From: Candidatus Omnitrophota bacterium
Lineage (GTDB): Bacteria > Omnitrophota > Gorgyraeia > Zapsychrales > JANLHA01
Reading direction: 5' to 3'
Length of the DNA stretch: 12,180 bases
NCBI GenBank assembly: GCA_024653845.1
Contig: JANLHA010000241.1
Coordinates: forward strand, 1 to 12,180
Part shown: positions 6,071 to 12,180 of the stretch, piece by piece
How the letters are laid out: every line of letters begins with the position of its first letter
How positions within the stretch are numbered: the stretch's first letter is position 1
Position numbers and translations under genes: made by a program
Notes under the pieces: generated by a model
Told to the model about the DNA's origin: nothing
Database searches by the model: none
The model's input: only the letters and a program-made list of their open reading frames with translations

Positions 6071-7551
6071 CACACGGGAATCCCTTGAGCAATATATTTT
6101 TCAATCACCTGTTGGCATCGTTTTGTATCACATTTCTGATACCTCAATCCCACACGACGCCCCATGATATCTTCGGCTGTTTTGGCCATTTCGACTCGAA
6201 TCGAATAAACAATCTGGGCTTCGATTGCAAGAGAACATGTACAAATTTTCTTCTTTAATGAAGGCTGATCGACGGTCAAATCTAAAACATTCCGATAACG
6301 CGTCCCGTACAAAGATTCCAGATATTCGATCGTAGCGCGATCAATTCCATAATGCCTACTCAACTCAAATGAGTCCTCATTAATCGATCCACTTCCAAAC
6401 AAAGGATACTCTGGTGTCGGCTGCCATTTCTTTTCACCCAAAACTTTGGCTAAACACTCTCCGGCAATTCGACGATACGTTGTATATTTTCCACCCATCA
6501 CATAAATCACCCCAGAGAAGGATTCTTCAATCACATGCCGACGAGAAACCTTTGAGGGGTGTCCCGACGCATAAACCAACGGCCGCAGTCCGGCAAATGT
6601 CGTCACAATTTTCTCTTTTTGAAAAGGCTCATCAGGGAAAACGCGTCGCAATTCAGAAAAGAGATAATCGATGTCTGCTGCCGCGGGTTGAGCATCTTCC
6701 ACGCGACCGGAAAAATCCGTATCCGTTGTTCCGACAAGCGACTGTCCTTTCCAAGGGATCACAAAGAAAATTCGCTGGTCCTGCTGAACCTGCAACAAAA
6801 GCGCTTTATCAGAAAGATTTTTGGCGTAAACCAAGTGCACGCCCTTGGTCGTGCGGATCTTGTGTTGCCCTTGAACGAAATCCATTTTTTTGAGTTCATT
6901 GGTCCAAGGCCCCACAGCGACCACAATCCGTCGAGCGAGAATCTCAAAACGTTCACCAGACAAAACATCGCGCGCGTTCACGCCCACAACCTTGCCATCT
7001 TTTTTATCAAAGGAATCAACAGTAACATAATTTTTGAGAACGGCCCCTCGAGAAGCTGCCATCAATGCATTTTCCAAACACAAACGCGCATCATCCATCT
7101 GAGCATCATAATAGGAAACTGCACCGGTCAAGCCTCGGGACTTCAGACCCGGCAGCACTTGCAACGCTTCTTTGGGATTAAGAAAACGATGTAGCCCTAA
7201 GCGATGCCCCCCCGCCAAAAAATCATAAAGCGCAACTCCTGCCTTCATCATCCATAGGGGGCGAGGATCTCTTTCATAAACCGGAATGACAAACTCTAAA
7301 GGCTTGACCAAATGGGGAACGCTCTGGCAGTGAACATATCGCTCCTCGAGAGCTTCACGGACCAATGTGATATCGCCTTGCTCAAGATAACGAATGCCGC
7401 CATGCATCAATTTTGTGGATTTGCTGGACGTGCCGCTGGAAAAATCACTTTTGTCGACGAGGCAGACTTTCAGGCCGCGTTGTGCCGCCATGTTGGCCAG
7501 CGCACAGCCATTGATTCCGCCACCGATGATGAGAAGGTCATAAGGGGACAT
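6070..7551 (-). CDS. glpD: FAD-dependent glycerol-3-phosphate dehydrogenase
   Basis: Oxidises sn-glycerol-3-phosphate to dihydroxyacetone phosphate at the membrane, passing electrons to quinone. The protein has 493 residues (family about 500). The FAD-binding dinucleotide fold starts at DLLIIGGGINGCALA (5-19), followed by VCLVDKSDFSSGTSSKSTKLMHGG and the GIRYLEQGD signature. Further family blocks are YYDAQMDDARL, VVAVGPWTNE, IRTTKGVHLVY, FFVIPWKGQSLVGTTDTD, LRPLV and VMGGKYTTYRRIAG. The C-terminal DAO_C-type helical domain (from about 400) includes SIRVEMAKTAEDIMGRRVGL. It is the single-subunit GlpD type, without the C-terminal iron-sulphur domain of GlpA. ATG 7551 is chosen because it starts right before the FAD fold; a TTG at 7596 would add 15 unrelated residues and overlap the palindrome. 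The leader carries a long hairpin (7581-7690). Confidence 0.95.
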   Translation of the reverse strand: MSPYDLLIIGGGINGCALANMAAQRGLKVCLVDKSDFSSGTSSKSTKLMHGGIRYLEQGDITLVREALEERYVHCQSVPHLVKPLEFVIPVYERDPRPLWMMKAGVALYDFLAGGHRLGLHRFLNPKEALQVLPGLKSRGLTGAVSYYDAQMDDARLCLENALMAASRGAVLKNYVTVDSFDKKDGKVVGVNARDVLSGERFEILARRIVVAVGPWTNELKKMDFVQGQHKIRTTKGVHLVYAKNLSDKALLLQVQQDQRIFFVIPWKGQSLVGTTDTDFSGRVEDAQPAAADIDYLFSELRRVFPDEPFQKEKIVTTFAGLRPLVYASGHPSKVSRRHVIEESFSGVIYVMGGKYTTYRRIAGECLAKVLGEKKWQPTPEYPLFGSGSINEDSFELSRHYGIDRATIEYLESLYGTRYRNVLDLTVDQPSLKKKICTCSLAIEAQIVYSIRVEMAKTAEDIMGRRVGLRYQKCDTKRCQQVIEKYIAQGIPV

Positions 7552-7580
7552 GAAAATGGATTCTTTTAAATTTATAGTCC

Positions 7581-7690
7581 TTTGTAGGGTTAGCAACCCC
7601 TTCGTTCACACGAACACCGTCTCAACTAAAATAAAAAAACTGTTTGAAGACGGCGTCCGGAGTTCACTCAGAGATTACTAACCCTACAAA
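7581..7690. repeat. 110-bp palindromic element A in the glpK-glpD gap
   Basis: The outer arms 7581-7593 and 7678-7690 are perfect 13-bp inverted repeats (TTTGTAGGGTTAG and complement). The inner arms CCGTCT (7617-7622) and AGACGG (7648-7653) enclose a 25-base loop. Between them are two unpaired blocks, 7594-7610 and 7658-7670, that are conserved in element B at the same spacing but in reverse orientation. In the minus-strand message it forms the glpD leader, ending about 30 bases before the ATG. It contains a T7 run on that strand (7639-7633). No coding capacity is seen. Confidence 0.85.
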
Positions 7691-7718
7691 TCGTATTAGA
7701 AATATTTTTTATTATCAA
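7690..7718 (-). promoter_or_regulatory. Candidate promoter for glpD between the two palindromic elements
   Basis: On the minus strand: TTGATA (7718-7713), a 17-base AT-rich spacer and TACGAT (7695-7690, four of six consensus bases). It fills the 26-bp gap between elements A and B, and transcription would start near 7683, inside the first arm of A. The -10 is imperfect and the DNA is AT-rich, so chance is possible. Confidence 0.35.
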
Positions 7719-7825
7719 CAGTTATGAGACAGCTCATGAACGAACTCTGAGGCCCGTTTACAATCTGCATTTGATTCAAGAACAAACGGGACGATTGTGA
7801 GTGAATGAGTTGTCTCATAACTGTT
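7717..7825. repeat. 109-bp palindromic element B in the glpK-glpD gap
   Basis: Arms 7717-7737 and 7805-7825 are inverted repeats with 20 of 21 positions paired (AACAGTTATGAGACA outermost). The inner arms CCCGTTT (7753-7759) and AAACGGG (7784-7790) enclose a 24-base loop. It is homologous to element A in opposite orientation, with the same internal spacing but unrelated outer arms. It starts six bases after the glpK stop, so in RNA it would be a large hairpin at the end of the glpK cistron. No U-tract follows on the minus strand, so it is not a standard terminator. Confidence 0.85.
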
Positions 7826-7831
7826 ACCAAA

Positions 7832-9337
7832 TCATTTCTCACAAGCCTTCGAAACTGCTCGCTGCCATCCCTGATACAATTTCTTTCGCTCTTGCTCCTT
7901 CATCCGAGGAGAAAATACGCGATCTTTTTTCAACAAGCGAATCAAATCGCTTTTTCCTTTCCACAATCCCGCTTTCACGCCGGCCAAAAAGGCAACTCCT
8001 TGCACCGTCGAGTCAATCATCTGAGGTCGCGCGATCCGACAATTCAAAATGTCCGCCTGAAATTGCATCAGAAAATTATTCCGACACGCACCGCCGTCGA
8101 CCTTAAGCTCTTGGATTTTTAAACCCGTCTCTTGCTTCATCAGGTCAAAAACATCTTTGGTTTGATAAGCAATCGATTCGAGAGCTGCCCGCACAATGTG
8201 CCGACGACTGGCCCCGCGCGTCAAACCACAAATCACTCCGCGCGCCTGTGAATCCCAATAAGGCGCACCCAGTCCTGTAAAGGCCGGAACCATATAAACA
8301 CCATGATTATCTTTCAACCCAGCCGCCATCGTTTCAGATTCCGACGATGATTTGATAACCTTCAATTCATCGCGTAACCATTGGATGACCGCGCCGGCAA
8401 TAAAGACCGCCCCCTCCATCGCATAAATGGGATTCCCCAAATCATCACTCGCCACCGTCGAGAGAAGTCCTTTCTTAGAAAAAACTAGCTTCTTGCCTGT
8501 ATTCAAAACCAAAAAACATCCCGTCCCATACGTATTCTTAACCATTCCCGGCTCAAAACATCCTTGACCATACAGGGCCGCTTGCTGATCACCCAACACC
8601 GCCGTAATCGGGATTCCCGACGGCAAACCAGCAACTCCCGAAGTCGTCCTACCAAATTGAGAACCTGATTTCTGCACCTTTGGCAAAATTCCCGACGGAA
8701 TCGAAAAAATCTTCAAAATTTCCTGGTCCCATTCCAATCGACGAATATTAAAAAGCAACGTTCGCGAAGCATTCGTCATGTCCGTCACGTGAGACTGACC
8801 ACCGGTCAATTTCCAAATTAACCAACTGTCAATCGTTCCAAAACACGCATCTCCGCGATGAGCTTTTGCCTGTAGCCCTGGCACATGATCCAAAAGCCAC
8901 TTGATTTTTGTTCCTGAAAAATACGGATCCAAAACAAGTCCTGTTTTTTGCCGAATACGAGATTCATATTTTCGATACCGCGGCTCGTGACACAATTCTG
9001 CGGTCCGTCGACATTGCCAAACGATCGCCTTCGCAACGGGACGCGATGTTTTCCGATCCCAAATCACCGTTGTTTCGCGCTGATTGGTGATGCCAATGGC
9101 GGTAATTCGTTGTGGAGAAATGCGCGCTTTTGCAATGGCTCGACGGATGACCGACACACAGGACGTCCAAATTTCTTCGGCATCATGTTCAACCCACCCG
9201 GGCTGAGGATAATATTGTTTAAACTCCCGATAAGCCTGAGCGATCACCTGAGCCTTAGAATTGAAAATGAAAGCACGCGACCCAGTGGTCCCTTGATCGA
9301 TGGCAAGAATGTAAGAAGATTTTTGGGAAGGCTTCAT
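7832..9337 (-). CDS. glpK: Glycerol kinase
   Basis: Transfers phosphate from ATP to glycerol, giving sn-glycerol-3-phosphate, the substrate of GlpD encoded next. It is 501 residues, full family length. The FGGY fold is clear: phosphate loop AIDQGTTGSR (12-21), WVEHDAEEIW (48-57), TNQRETTVIWD (84-94, glycerol ligands R87 and E88), DPYFSGTKIKWLLD (137-150, Y139), GTIDSWLIWKLTGG, then GDQQAALYGQ (from 249, catalytic base D250), NTYGTGCF, and near the C-terminus AFTGLGAPYWD and LKVDGGACRNNFLMQFQAD. All catalytic residues expected from the E. coli enzyme are present. ATG 9337 overlaps the upstream gene's stop as ATGA, so translation is probably coupled. No glycerol facilitator gene is seen in the window. 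Confidence 0.96.
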   Translation of the reverse strand: MKPSQKSSYILAIDQGTTGSRAFIFNSKAQVIAQAYREFKQYYPQPGWVEHDAEEIWTSCVSVIRRAIAKARISPQRITAIGITNQRETTVIWDRKTSRPVAKAIVWQCRRTAELCHEPRYRKYESRIRQKTGLVLDPYFSGTKIKWLLDHVPGLQAKAHRGDACFGTIDSWLIWKLTGGQSHVTDMTNASRTLLFNIRRLEWDQEILKIFSIPSGILPKVQKSGSQFGRTTSGVAGLPSGIPITAVLGDQQAALYGQGCFEPGMVKNTYGTGCFLVLNTGKKLVFSKKGLLSTVASDDLGNPIYAMEGAVFIAGAVIQWLRDELKVIKSSSESETMAAGLKDNHGVYMVPAFTGLGAPYWDSQARGVICGLTRGASRRHIVRAALESIAYQTKDVFDLMKQETGLKIQELKVDGGACRNNFLMQFQADILNCRIARPQMIDSTVQGVAFLAGVKAGLWKGKSDLIRLLKKDRVFSPRMKEQERKKLYQGWQRAVSKACEK

Positions 9338-9888
9338 TGAGAACCCGATGACTCAAGTTCTTTGAGAAGTTTCTCAAGCTGTTGGATTTCTTGGTTCAAT
9401 TGTTGCAAATGCTGCTTAATCGTTTGAATTTGTTGCGATCCCTGACTCGCCTTTTCTTTCGTCGGAGAAACTTTAGGAGTTGCTGGCACAGGAGGCTGAT
9501 AAATCGTGATGATGGGTTTCTGAAAAAGCCCATTCCCCAATTTCTGGGATGGCGCTCCTAACAATTTCGCTTCTCGATCACGGAGGACTCGCAATTCTTC
9601 TTGAAAAGAAACCTTGAGGGCTCGCAAATCTTTTTGAATCAAACGGATATTCTTCTCTTGTGCCTGACGCTCTTCGTTTGTTTTTGTTTCCCGCTCCACT
9701 TCTTCCTGAAGACGCGCGTCAATATCTTTTTTCTTCTGCTGATAATTTTCTAGCAGGCTTTTTTGTTCTTCTCGAAGATCCAAAACTTCAGATGGCAATT
9801 CAGGCGCCTGGGAAGACTGTCCCTGCGCATGTGCTCCGAAAGGAAAGACCAATAAAATGCTTAAAAAAAATGCGATGAAATATTTCAT
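9334..9888 (-). CDS. Secreted coiled-coil protein of unknown function
   Basis: A 184-residue protein. Residues 1-21 are a clear signal peptide (MKYF, hydrophobic AFFLSILLVFPFG, then AHA before QG). There is no lipobox cysteine, so a soluble periplasmic form is expected. Residues ~34-108 are a long, charged, Glu/Lys/Gln-rich helix suited to a coiled coil. A proline-rich link follows (IYQPPVPATPKVSP), then a second coiled coil at ~151-180 with leucine spacing (LQQLNQEIQQLEKLLKELE). No enzyme motif or family is recognised. It sits 22 bases after gltD and overlaps glpK by four bases (ATGA), so it is co-transcribed with metabolic genes without an obvious functional link. An envelope structural or scaffold role is a guess. 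Confidence 0.8.
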   Translation of the reverse strand: MKYFIAFFLSILLVFPFGAHAQGQSSQAPELPSEVLDLREEQKSLLENYQQKKKDIDARLQEEVERETKTNEERQAQEKNIRLIQKDLRALKVSFQEELRVLRDREAKLLGAPSQKLGNGLFQKPIITIYQPPVPATPKVSPTKEKASQGSQQIQTIKQHLQQLNQEIQQLEKLLKELESSGSQ

Positions 9889-9910
9889 GGGATGGCTCTT
9901 TCGAAAGATT

Positions 9911-11344
9911 TTACGTCTGAGCAGCTAAAAATCGACCAACGCCTTCGGCAGCCGCTCGTCCCTCATTGATGGCCCATACTACCAGCGACTGTCCTCGACG
10001 CATATCTCCTGCGGCAAAAACTCCCTGAACACTGCTCATGCGGTTGGCATCCGTCTTCACATTGCCTCGCGCATCTAATTCTACACCCAATTCTTCGATC
10101 ATTCCATTTTTAACAGGCCCTAAAAACCCCATAGCCAACAGCACAAGGTCTACATCAATGGTGAATTCAGAGCCTGGAATTTCTTTCATGTCTCGTCGAC
10201 CGGTTTTAGAATCCACCGGCCCAAACTCAAGATGAACGGCGTGTAACTTTTTCACATGACCATTCTCACCTGAAAACTTTTTCGTCAGAATTGCATAATC
10301 ACGTTCAACCCCTTCCTCATGCGACGTCGACGAACGCTCAATCAATGCCCAATTCGGCCATGGGTTGTCCGCGGCTCGAGTTTTCGGAGGACGAGCCATC
10401 AATTCATAATTTTTAACCGAAACAGCGCCTTGACGGTTCGATGTTCCGATGCAATCTGATCCTGTATCGCCTCCACCGAGGACAACGACGCGCTTTCCTT
10501 GCGCACTGATACGTTTGGACGGATCCAATTTTTGCCCCAAATTTACGCGGTTTTGCTGGGTTAAAAAATCCATCGCAAAATGAATTCCATTCAACTCACG
10601 CCCTTCAACAGGAAGATCCCGGGGCTGCTCCGCTCCACCACAAAGAACAACCGCATCATATTCTTCCACCAACTTTTTCGTCGCAATATCTTTCCCAATA
10701 TGCACGCCTGTCTTGAATTTGACACCTTCTTGTTCCATGCGTTTGAGTCGACGCTCGACGACCCACTTTTCCATTTTGAAATCCGGAATCCCTAACGTCA
10801 AAAGCCCCCCCAACACTTCATTTTTTTCATAAAGCGTTACGGTATGTCCTAATTTATTCAACTGATCTGTGCACGCCAATCCCGACGGACCAGAACCCAC
10901 CACCGCCACTTTCTTCCCCGTGCGGTGTTTGGGAGGCTGTGGCTTGATCCAACCTTCCTTGTAAGCACGCTCAACAACAGAAACTTCAATGTTCTTAATC
11001 GTCACCGGTGGGGCATTGATTCCTAAAACGCAAGAGTTTTCGCACGGAGCCGGGCATACTCGTCCCGTAAATTCTGGAAAATTGTTGGTTTTATGCAAAC
11101 GTTCAATGGCGTCTTTCCACTGATCACGATAAACCAAATCATTCCAGTCAGGGATGATATTGCCAATCGGACAACCATCTTGACAAAACGGCACGCCGCA
11201 ATCCATGCACCGGGCCCCTTGATGCTGGAGTTCTTCCTTGGGCATCTCGAGATAAAATTCTTTCCAATGCTTGATACGCTCTTGTGCGGGTTGCTTATGA
11301 AAATCTTCCCGCGGATATTTTAGAAATCCTTTTGCGTCACCCAT
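9911..11344 (-). CDS. gltD: Glutamate synthase (NADPH) small subunit
   Basis: Moves electrons from NADPH through FAD and iron-sulphur clusters to the large subunit, which makes glutamate from glutamine and 2-oxoglutarate. It is 477 residues, normal length. The N-terminal cysteine sets are CMDCGVPFCQDGC (C46, C49, C54, C58) and CPAPCENSC (C97, C101, C105). The FAD fold is VAVVGSGPSGLA (146-157), with GGLLTLGIPDFKM after it. The NADPH fold is VVVLGGGDTGSD (286-297), and the C-terminal FAD-binding motif is GVFAAGDMRRGQSLVVWAI. AGGAAG (minus strand, 11355-11350) lies five bases before ATG 11344. It follows gltB across a 112-bp gap holding a GC-rich palindrome, and the gltB-gltD order is the usual one. 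The enzyme group is secure. Confidence 0.96.
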   Translation of the reverse strand: MGDAKGFLKYPREDFHKQPAQERIKHWKEFYLEMPKEELQHQGARCMDCGVPFCQDGCPIGNIIPDWNDLVYRDQWKDAIERLHKTNNFPEFTGRVCPAPCENSCVLGINAPPVTIKNIEVSVVERAYKEGWIKPQPPKHRTGKKVAVVGSGPSGLACTDQLNKLGHTVTLYEKNEVLGGLLTLGIPDFKMEKWVVERRLKRMEQEGVKFKTGVHIGKDIATKKLVEEYDAVVLCGGAEQPRDLPVEGRELNGIHFAMDFLTQQNRVNLGQKLDPSKRISAQGKRVVVLGGGDTGSDCIGTSNRQGAVSVKNYELMARPPKTRAADNPWPNWALIERSSTSHEEGVERDYAILTKKFSGENGHVKKLHAVHLEFGPVDSKTGRRDMKEIPGSEFTIDVDLVLLAMGFLGPVKNGMIEELGVELDARGNVKTDANRMSSVQGVFAAGDMRRGQSLVVWAINEGRAAAEGVGRFLAAQT

Positions 11345-11361
11345 GGCATCTTCCTATCACC

Positions 11362-11448
11362 TCAGCGGGTCCTGCGACCGAGCCACCGGCGAGGAAGTGT
11401 CGGAGCGCAATTGCGATCCGACGCCCTGCCCTCCGGGCCACCCGCTGA
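11362..11448. repeat. GC-rich nested palindrome between gltB and gltD
   Basis: The outer arms TCAGCGGGT (11362-11370) and ACCCGCTGA (11440-11448) are perfect 9-bp inverted repeats. Inside, 11399-11422 is a 24-base palindrome with one mismatched pair, centred on GCAATTGC and ending in GTCGGA/TCCGAC. The DNA is much richer in GC than its surroundings. It resembles a REP-like intercistronic element and in RNA would form a multi-stem structure 18 bases before the gltD start. Both arms are free of coding signals. Confidence 0.75.
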
Positions 11449-11456
11449 TGAAAACA

Positions 11457-12180
11457 TTAATTTTGCTTAGTTATTTCAATCACTTCTTTGGCCTTTGCTT
11501 GATTGGCTTCTTCAATCACCCGTCGGTAATCGGTAGGGTAGACTTTCACAAACTGAGAAAGTGTTTTCTCCCAATTCTGCAAAATGCCCTCAGCCACCGT
11601 GCTCTTGGTATATTGAGCATGTTCTTGAATCAAATCTTTCAATTCCTGAATATCTGACGCTTCCTGGACAGGAAAAAGCTCAACCATCCCCTTATTGCAA
11701 AGATTTTTAAAATTCCCATCGCGATCCCAAATGTAGGCAATGCCTCCCGACATCCCGGCTGCAAAGTTACGTCCCGTTGGACCAATCACCACCACGCGGC
11801 CACCCGTCATATATTCACATCCATGGTCACCAATCCCTTCAACAACCGCACTCGCCCCACTATTGCGCACGGCAAATCGTTCGCCGGCAAGTCCACAAAA
11901 ATACGCCTTGCCTCGGACAGCTCCATACAAAACGACATTTCCGACAATGATATTTTCTTCGGGGATAAACGTGGCATTTCTCGGCGGACAAATGACAATC
12001 TTTCCACCCGACAATCCCTTCCCAACATAATCGTTCGCATCGCCTTCTAGGCGCAATGTCACGCCATTCGCTAAAAACGCACCAAAACTTTGTCCGGCGG
12101 ATCCTTGAAAATTGATTTGGATTGTATCCTCCGGAAGCCCAGCCAAACCATACCGGCGAGCAATTTCGCTACTCAACATT
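11457..12180 (-). CDS. gltB: Glutamate synthase large subunit, C-terminal part (partial, N-terminus off the right edge)
   Basis: This is the last 240 residues of GltB, which produces ammonia from glutamine and uses it to make glutamate from 2-oxoglutarate. The visible part is the GXGXG beta-helix domain: [14 protein letters not shown], then repeated glycine turns ([81 protein letters not shown]). A short tail follows ([18 protein letters not shown], then [16 protein letters not shown]), as in other GltB C-termini. The methionine at 12179 is internal, so the frame continues past the edge ([10 protein letters not shown] matches the family's interior). The amidotransferase and FMN domains would lie outside the window. 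Confidence 0.95.
   Translation of the reverse strand, partial: MLSSEIARRYGLAGLPEDTIQINFQGSAGQSFGAFLANGVTLRLEGDANDYVGKGLSGGKIVICPPRNATFIPEENIIVGNVVLYGAVRGKAYFCGLAGERFAVRNSGASAVVEGIGDHGCEYMTGGRVVVIGPTGRNFAAGMSGGIAYIWDRDGNFKNLCNKGMVELFPVQEASDIQELKDLIQEHAQYTKSTVAEGILQNWEKTLSQFVKVYPTDYRRVIEEANQAKAKEVIEITKQN

Noticed and set aside
6414..7194. Fairly long plus-strand open frames opposite glpD.
   Set aside because: They lie wholly antisense to a well-conserved enzyme and have unlikely, Arg/Pro/His-rich composition without start signals.
7581..7825. Integron attC sites: element B on the minus strand reads ACAACTCATTCA, similar to the start of some attC sites.
   Set aside because: The outer arms do not carry the RYYYAAC and GTTRRRY core boxes, the genes around are ordinary metabolic genes with no cassette structure, and no integrase is seen.
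7552..7831. A small gene or glycerol facilitator fragment in the 280-bp gap between glpK and glpD.
   Set aside because: The gap is almost fully taken by two palindromic elements; no membrane-protein-like frame or ribosome binding site is seen.

Overview
The window most likely comes from a member of the candidate phylum Omnitrophota (OP3). The main evidence is the partial secreted protein at the left edge. It matches, from memory, a long exported protein family that recurs in Omnitrophota genomes (recognisable stretches include FGQTEMGRDLLAQDY, PVNTFHKVWI and the DPATKQLIPRKYF-type segment). No database search was possible, so the placement is an inference at roughly 0.7. The DNA is AT-leaning and tightly packed with overlapping genes. 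Shine-Dalgarno sites are often weak or absent.

Layout. (1) 1-1615, minus strand: the N-terminal 538 residues of the exported Omnitrophota-type protein, here ending in a GNAT-acetyltransferase-like stretch. (2) 1616-1753: a divergent promoter region with a recognisable promoter on each strand and a perfect palindromic operator. (3) 1754-4478, plus strand: a compact cassette of a YtrA-type GntR regulator, an ABC ATPase, a membrane protein with about 12 predicted spans and a 68-residue hydrophobic protein. It resembles antibiotic- or envelope-stress-responsive ABC operons in layout. A hairpin follows, then a separate membrane protein (4537-5241) with a possible Coa1-like C-terminal domain. (4) 5222-9888, minus strand: a secreted coiled-coil protein, glycerol kinase (glpK), a 280-bp gap filled by two long palindromic elements, FAD-dependent glycerol-3-phosphate dehydrogenase (glpD) and an inositol-monophosphatase-family enzyme. 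(5) 9911-12180, minus strand: glutamate synthase small subunit (gltD), a GC-rich palindrome, and the C-terminal end of the large subunit (gltB), cut by the right edge.

How the genes work together. GlpK phosphorylates glycerol and GlpD oxidises glycerol-3-phosphate to DHAP. GltB and GltD form the NADPH-dependent glutamate synthase. All the minus-strand genes from gltB to the phosphatase could be read from one long transcript, and a candidate internal promoter lies ahead of glpD. The ABC cassette appears to be an autoregulated stress or efflux module, with its operator covering its own promoter and the start codon of an apparently leaderless message.

The most unusual feature is the pair of roughly 110-bp elements between glpK and glpD. 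They are homologous in opposite orientation. Internal blocks and spacings are conserved almost to the base, while the outer 13-bp arms share no aligned base but each still pairs perfectly with its own partner. That is covariation within a structured element.
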